Assembly: GCA_016508695.1 (NCBI GenBank)
Contig: VNKQ01000007.1
Coordinates: 682,001 to 746,000, forward strand
DNA from: Hyphodiscus hymeniophilus
Taxonomy: Eukaryota; Ascomycota; Leotiomycetes; Helotiales; Hyphodiscaceae
Direction of reading: 5' to 3'
Length of the DNA stretch: 64,000 nt
Within the stretch, counting starts at the first letter, position 1, and every line of letters starts with the position of its first letter. The notes beneath the pieces were generated by a model that saw only the letters and a program-made list of their open reading frames with translations, was not told the origin of the DNA and did no database searches. Of this stretch, positions 58,366 to 64,000 are shown in pieces. The position numbers and the translations under genes are program-made.

Positions 58366-59199
58366 TTTTGAATATTCATCTGGCCGTTAATTCCGTCGCC
58401 TTGCTTGTGATTTCAAGGACGATATCGTCTGTATAAGTACGTTGTGGAGTTACGGCTCCGGACTGGCATGGAAAAAGGAGAGCAATGGACAAGGGATGGG
58501 CGGGTTTGGGTTTTGATACCATTTCATTTGGTCGAGTTTCTGACACAGGGCCGGCTTTGGTGCATTTGATGGGCAAATACGAAGCTAGCTAGATATCCCA
58601 TAGCTGGATACTGCTCTTTGTTTTGGGCGGCAATAATGAATTACGGTTCCCAAGTAAATTGAACCTGACTGTGGCAGCGAAACAGAATCCGTGATACTCC
58701 TTAGCTTTCAATTTTAGGCATACAGTGAGAAAGATGCTGTTTAAAGTCCGAGTAAAACATCGACGTAGTATCAGTAAAATAATCATCTGGCCAGTTATCC
58801 GGCTCAGGTGTCATCTCATCCATCGCCATGTGGGTTGCTTCCTATACGGCTTCCAGTGTTGAGGGACAACCTCCTTTCACTGAGCTCCTTCACGGCGCTT
58901 AATATTCACATAAACCTCTAAAATATTGATACAATGTCCTTTTCCCGAATACGAGATTAGGAAGGGAATCTACCCCAACAAAAGGACGCACGTGATCATC
59001 GGCAAATATGACGTTCGTAAGATCTAGCGCCCCCCTTAGATCTTGTCTGGATATCGACATCATCGATCAATCATCGCAGCAGACGCGGGCTGGGCCTTGA
59101 CGCGCTCCCGTCTGCGGCATGCAAGCTAAGTTTTCGCTAGAATAGAGTCTCATCCTCCTGAATCTGAAATGCCATTTCTTATGGATAAATCACCACTGA
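58366..59199. other. Intergenic region, nothing recognised
   Basis: About 830 bp between the transporter stop and the first UVE1 start, same strand. No motif-bearing frame. It should contain the UVE1 promoter. Confidence 0.6.
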
Positions 59200-61723
59200 A
59201 TGTGTCGTTCCTTTAGTCAATGTCTGCCAGCTAGCAGGATCTCTCTGCGTACTCTCTCCTATCATTGTTTAAGACATAGAAGTCTACGTCGTTTCCAGTA
59301 TAGCTGGTCACCTGAAAACATATCAACACCACTCCAGGTCATCATGCCTCCGAAACGCAAGAGATCATCTGTTGCCACTCCTTCCACTCCTTCCATGGAT
59401 CCCGCTTCTGTCCATCAGACGCCCATACTCCCTCCTTCCTCTTCGACTCCGATCAGACCTCCTCCCAAACGACAGGCTTCTCGCCGAAGAGTCGATACGA
59501 ATCCAGATCATAATGCAGATATAGTTGATGGCAAGACGGCTCTACGAGCGAGTCCTGACGCGGATGAAGCTGGGGAGGCCCTCGACGTGGGGAAAGTCAA
59601 TGGCTTCCCTAAGGTAGAGGAGGACAGTAACTCTCCACTATCAGATGCTCCTCCAGAAACTCCAATAGGCAAGAAACAAAAGAAGTCTCCCACAAAGAGC
59701 TCGATTGCTGCGAAGAAGGGATCGGATGAGATAAAAGCGTTCAAGGCTGAACAAGCTGCCAAGAAAGCTGCGGACACGAAGGTCAAGAAAGAAGATGTTG
59801 ATGAATGGGATCAAAGAGTAGATCCGGATGGCGATGAAGCTGGGCCGGCGGAAGATATGGATGTCATGAAGAAGGAAGCTGGTCGAGCGCCTCCTGTGAA
59901 TAGTGGTTATCTTCCCATTCCATGGAAAGGACGTCTGGGATATGTGAGCAGCCATCATGTTCGACGTCAAAAAGTGCAGCTGACTCTTCTAGGCCTGCCT
60001 CAATACCTACCTCCGATTCTCAAACCCACCTGTGTTCAGCTCTCGAACGTGCCGTATAGCCTCAATTCTGGAACACCGACATCCTTTGAAAGATCCTACA
60101 CAACCCGAGCACGCGACCAAAAATCGTCCAGATAAATCACAAACAGCATCTGTTGAACGAGGACAGCGATACGTAGAAGAGCTTGGCTTGGCGAATGCAA
60201 GAGACATAGTCAAGATGTTGAGGTGGAATGACAAATATGGGATAAAGTTCCTTAGACTGAGTTCCGAGATGTTTCCATTCGCAAGTCATCTGGAATATGG
60301 ATACAAGCTTGCTCCTTTCGCGAGCGAGACGTTAGCAGCGGCAGGGCTAGTCGCTACACAGCTGGGTCATCGTGTGAGTACACATCCGGGACAATTCACT
60401 CAGCTTGGGTCTCCACGCCCGGAGGTAATAAAAAATGCAATCCGCGATCTTGAATACCACGATGAACTGCTCTCACTCCTAAAGCTTCCATCACAAGAAG
60501 ATCGTAACGCAGTTATGATCTTGCATATGGGAGGAACTTTTGGAGACAAGGCAGCAACACTGGATCGATTCCGCGTTAACTACAAGAGCCTGTCGGACTC
60601 TATTAAAATGCGACTTGTTCTCGAGAACGACGATGTGTCGTGGTCAGTCCATGACCTCCTGCCTATCTGCGAAGAGCTTGACATCCCTCTGTGTCTTGAT
60701 TTCCACCACAACAACATCATTTTCGATAGTATCGAACTACGTGAGGGGACACTCGATATCATGAGCTTGTATCCGAGAATAAAAGCGACCTGGGACAAGA
60801 AAGAGATTCGACAAAAGATGCATTACAGTGAACCGACTCCGGAAGCGATCACAGGGAGGCAAAGACGGAAGCACAACCCGAGACCAATAACATTACCTCC
60901 TTGCCCTAACGATATGGATCTGATGATCGAGGCCAAGGATAAGGAACAGGCCGTGTTTGAATTGATGCGCACCTTTAAACTTCCCGGTTGGGACACCTTC
61001 AACAATATTGTTCCATACGAGCGAAGCGATGATAATAAGCCGTTGCCGAAGAAAGCGAAGAAAAAGAAGACGAAAAAACAGATCGCTGCAGAGGTCGAAG
61101 AGTATGGAAAGGAGCTCAGCGAAGAGGAAGAAATTGCAAAAGAGCAGATACTTGATGAGGAGGTGGGGATGGGAGGTCAGGAAAATAGAGTCTATTGGCC
61201 ACCTGGGATGGAAGAGTGGTTGAGACCGAAGAAGAGAGAGGTGAAGAACAAGGGTGGTGAGGATGAAGAGCAGATCATGAATAATCCTACTCCCGCGAAC
61301 TTCGCGGCAAGGAAAGCCATCACAGCGAGGAACAGGGCTCCGTTAAGTGATGTCGCCAAGGAGAAGCTGAAGGATGCTGGAAATCTTGCCGATATCCAAA
61401 AGATCATGGAGGAGATCAAGGCAGAGAACACTCATAATGGAGAGGTGAAAGAGAACGAGGAGCCAGTAGCTAAGAAGCCGAAAGTGATGTTAGGAAAGAA
61501 GAGCACCGCTTCAAAGATAAAGGCAGCGAAAACCGTCATCGCTCCCACTCCTTCAACTATCGACGACGAAGACGACGACCTGAGCATGTTAGATCTGTCT
61601 GCCGACGAGGCTGAGAGGTCGATACTGAAAGCGACGGCAGCTCCTGCGAGGCAAAGCATCAGAGCGGTTGGGAAGAAGAAGACTTATGCTGAGGACAACG
61701 ATGACTTCAGCGAAACAGAATAG
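59200..61723 (+). CDS. UVE1: UV-damage DNA endonuclease (UVDE) with optional mitochondrial leader
   Basis: Two exons (59200-59943, 59993-61723) give 824 residues from the first ATG, or 776 from the second (MPPKRKRSS at 59344). UVDE nicks DNA immediately 5' of UV photoproducts and some other lesions. The upstream 48 residues (MCRSFSQCLPASRISLRTLS and on to RHRSLRRFQYSW) are rich in Arg, Ser and Leu with no acids until about residue 39, as in a mitochondrial presequence. The shorter form starts with a nuclear-type KRKR. The conserved TIM-barrel region holds RLGY-ACLNTYLR across the intron, KFLRLSSEMFPFASH, VSTHPGQFTQLGSP, MILHMGGTFGDK, RLVLENDDVSWSVHDLLP and LCLDFHHNNI. The metal-binding His, Glu and Asp residues are in place. 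The C-terminal ~220 residues are Lys/Glu-rich and disordered. Confidence 0.93.
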
Positions 61724-62181
61724 GCAGTACAAATGTACACTTGAGAGTCGGATGCAGAGTCCAAGTCGAAATCATATAACACTACGAAAGCTTGAGATTC
61801 AAGTACATGGGAAATGCAAGTCATAGCGACAACATTTGCCTTGGCATCATGTACACTAGGCTGTAAAGACTATTTGGAGGCTCAGGATGTCCTTGATCTG
61901 ATTGAGGTCTCGTTCATGCGGAGTTTACGGAGTCAAATTCCGGGGCCGGCAGGAGGCGCTCGCCTCTAAAGCCGTGTCGGCCGCATTGCCGCTTTTCTAC
62001 TCATGTTTCGTAGCACCCAATCATCAACAAAGGACTTTATTGATGACTATGGATATATAGAACAGAGGTTACCCTTCAAAATGTGAAGCTCATGTGTAGG
62101 GAATCAATTGAAGCACTTCTCTATTTCCCAACCCGAAACTTCCCTCCCAGATCCCCCTCCCAATCTCTCACTGTCTGCAAG
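61724..62181. other. Short intergenic region
   Basis: 458 bp between UVE1 and the dehydrogenase gene, same strand. It contains GCCGGCAGGAGGCGCTCGCC near 61946. No gene. Confidence 0.6.
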
Positions 62182-63316
62182 ATGACTCGGTGGACATTCA
62201 ACTCAAACGGAGACAAAGTGGTGGAAGCTTTCAAAGATCGTGTTAAAGGCAAAACAAGTAAGGTTTTGCCCATCTCACTGTTGAAGTTTGAGCTGATAAA
62301 CCCAGTCGTGATCACCGGCCCAGGCATAGGGGGAATAGGAGCAGAAACAGCGCTCAGTCTCGCGGCCGGCTCGCCCTCCCTCTTGATCCTCGCCGGACGC
62401 ACGGAATCCAAAGTCTCCCCTCTGGTCGCCGCCATCTCCGCACGATACCCGTCAGTCTCCACCAAGTTCGTGCCCCTGGATCTCGCTTCCCAGGCTTCTG
62501 TGCGGGCCGCGGCGGCGACGATCAGCTCCAGCGTGGAAAGCATCGATATCCTGATCAACAATGGCGGCATCATGGTCTGTCCGTACGCGAAATCAGAGGA
62601 GGGCATTGAGATGCAGTTTGCGACGAATTACGTGGGGCATTTCCTGCTGACGAATCTGCTTGTGGGGAAGTTGTTGAAGGGAGGGGGAAGGGAAGGGGTG
62701 AGGGTTGTGAATGTTAGTAGTTCGGCGCATGGGAGTGGGGTTATTAGATGGGACGATGTCAATTTCGAGGTGAGTAGATTTTTCCATTCAAGTAGCGTGG
62801 GAGAGAGTGCTGACAGGATCCCAGGATGGCAAGGTATATCAGCCATGGGAAGCTTACGGGCAGTCGAAATCTGCCCTTATTCTGTTCTCTCACGCCCTGG
62901 CAACGAGGTTAAAAAAGCATGGCGGGTTTTCTTTCTCACTGCATCCTGGCTGTAAGTCGTCGCCCACGAGCTATCCGTTCTCTCACTAACCAGCAACAGC
63001 TATTTCATCAGGACTGCAAGTCCACATGATGGCTGCGGACAAAGCCCTTCTTGAGGATGGAATGGCTAGAGCGGCAGCTGCCGAAAAGGCGATGGGACGG
63101 GAATGGAAGATGCCTGCTAAGAAGACAATGCAGCAAGGCTGTTCTACAACCCTTATTGCTGCGCTGGATCCGTCCATTGAAAAGGATAATGGCGCCTACT
63201 TGGATAATGGCGATATCGCTGCGAATTCACCACCGGATTATTTGAGTTTGCTTGAGAGCGAGCACAGGTTATGGAAATTAAGCGAAGAACTCGTTGGGGA
63301 GAAGTTGGATTGGTAG
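62182..63316 (+). CDS. Short-chain dehydrogenase/reductase
   Basis: Four exons (62182-62257, 62306-62769, 62825-62951, then 63000-63316 or 62994-63316) give 327 or 329 residues. It is a classical SDR using NAD(P)H. The cofactor motif VITGPGIGGIGAETA is at residues 27-41 (TGxxxGxG). NNGG at about 140 stabilises the central sheet. The catalytic Ser lies in VVNVSSSAHG and the YGQSK pair is Tyr191/Lys195. The layout resembles the retinol-dehydrogenase/WWOX-like branch common in fungi. The substrate is unknown. The last intron has two usable acceptors six bases apart (CAG and CAACAG). The first intron is 48 bp and in frame, so an unspliced frame looks falsely complete. Confidence 0.88.
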
Positions 63317-63765
63317 CACTGGCAGTTGCGCCGTCTTGCGGGAGACGTTCGTAGAAAAAGTCCAAATAGTTCAGTGGTTCTGAGCCATTGAGATGCTTAG
63401 GGACAAAAAGTTTTGACATTCTTTTGAAGTTGCTTCAGGATTACCCTCAGATGTATGGGCCCTCCCATTATCCGATTAAGGAAGTGACATAGTAGTAGGG
63501 TGTCTGATGCTTCGAGACCACAGATCAGAGGGAAAATGAGTGATCTTGATAGGCAGATAGTTTCTGTCAGTTTCTCATGTCTATGCTGGGCCAAGTGAAA
63601 CCTGAGTTCCGAATTCCAGCCATGTTGCTTTAAAATAACTCAACGATTAGGTATCCGAGAATTAGGGTAGTGTGTGCCAACTCCACCCCGAAATGCTTGG
63701 CTGTGTACCGTTTTGTCCCTGTGTTGGCTGGTATTTTGACAATTTTCGCTGGATATATCAACGTC
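63317..63765. other. Convergent 3' region
   Basis: 449 bp between the dehydrogenase stop and the stop of the gene entering from the right edge. Nothing recognised. Confidence 0.6.
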
Positions 63766-63999
63766 TCACTCAATCAGCTCTTCTCTGAGGAAGAATCCTT
63801 CATCATCATCTTCACCCCAAGGCCTCATAACGCCGCTAAATCGAATCAGTCGCTTCCCTCTCTCGATTGTATGGAGGACACCGTGCACTCGCTGTGAGCC
63901 TGGAATATCCTCAGCCCCGGAGATATGGCACAATCCTTCTTCCTCGATGTCTACAATACGTTCGGAAACGCGATACGCGACATCAACTGCGTAAGAAAG
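63766..63999 (-). CDS. 3' end of a protein-coding gene cut by the right edge
   Basis: On the minus strand a frame enters from the window edge and runs 77 residues to TGA at 63768-63766. The sequence (AYRVSERIVDIEEEGLCHIS, later GVMRPWGEDDDEGFFLREEL) has balanced composition and looks like the C-terminus of a globular protein. The family is not recognised. The plus-strand ORF over the same bases is an antisense shadow. Confidence 0.55.
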   Translation of the reverse strand, partial: LSYAVDVAYRVSERIVDIEEEGLCHISGAEDIPGSQRVHGVLHTIERGKRLIRFSGVMRPWGEDDDEGFFLREELIE

Positions 64000-64000
64000 A

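Overview
The window reads as nuclear DNA of a filamentous ascomycete (Pezizomycotina). Genes are dense on both strands and cut by short GT..AG introns of about 45-180 bp, often with CTAAC/CTGAC branch points. Proteins such as UVE1, a DUF8035-type protein, a TMEM135-like protein and a SmgGDS-like ARM protein fit this group. A leotiomycete is my best guess from general protein resemblance, but the species cannot be named from the sequence alone. Exon phases were checked by hand for every spliced model.

Layout. 1-6.4 kb: end of a coiled-coil gene, a 109-bp MITE-like inverted repeat, DPM3 (+), an oxidoreductase-like mitochondrial protein (-), and a putative kinetochore protein (+). 6.5-13.1 kb: a divergent pair of unusual multi-exon genes. 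The left one is a 10-exon gene with a probable frameshift, combining a beta-rich N-terminus, a helical core with a hydrophobic patch and a beta-rich C-terminus. The right one is a 6-exon gene with a helical N-terminus and two C-terminal H-type lectin modules. This is the accessory part of the window. 13.8-30.9 kb: conserved housekeeping genes (BTB-like, SmgGDS-like, a coiled-coil protein with an apparent 1-nt frameshift, a leucine-rich repeat protein, TMEM135-like). 30.9-37.1 kb: a long gene-poor stretch with short tandem repeats and a pyrimidine-rich leader for the gene at 37.1 kb. 38.2-40.7 kb: a second gene-poor stretch.

40.7-53.6 kb: a family-16 methyltransferase, a decayed Ty3/gypsy fragment, an intronless metallo-beta-lactamase-fold hydrolase, a xanthine/hypoxanthine phosphoribosyltransferase, a D-2-hydroxyacid dehydrogenase, a DUF8035-type protein, TFIIH subunit Tfb2, and an 8-exon PaaI/ACOT13-type thioesterase that shares a 213-bp divergent promoter with Tfb2. 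53.6-56.5 kb: gene-poor. 56.5-63.3 kb: an MFS sugar transporter, UV-damage endonuclease UVE1 with an optional mitochondrial-type leader, and a short-chain dehydrogenase. The right edge cuts a gene on the minus strand.

Most genes are unrelated housekeeping functions (ER glycosylation, kinetochore, GTPase chaperoning, purine salvage, transcription and repair, lipid thioester hydrolysis, sugar uptake). I see no biosynthetic cluster. The best candidate for an undescribed system is the divergent lectin / helical-protein pair at 6.5-13.1 kb.
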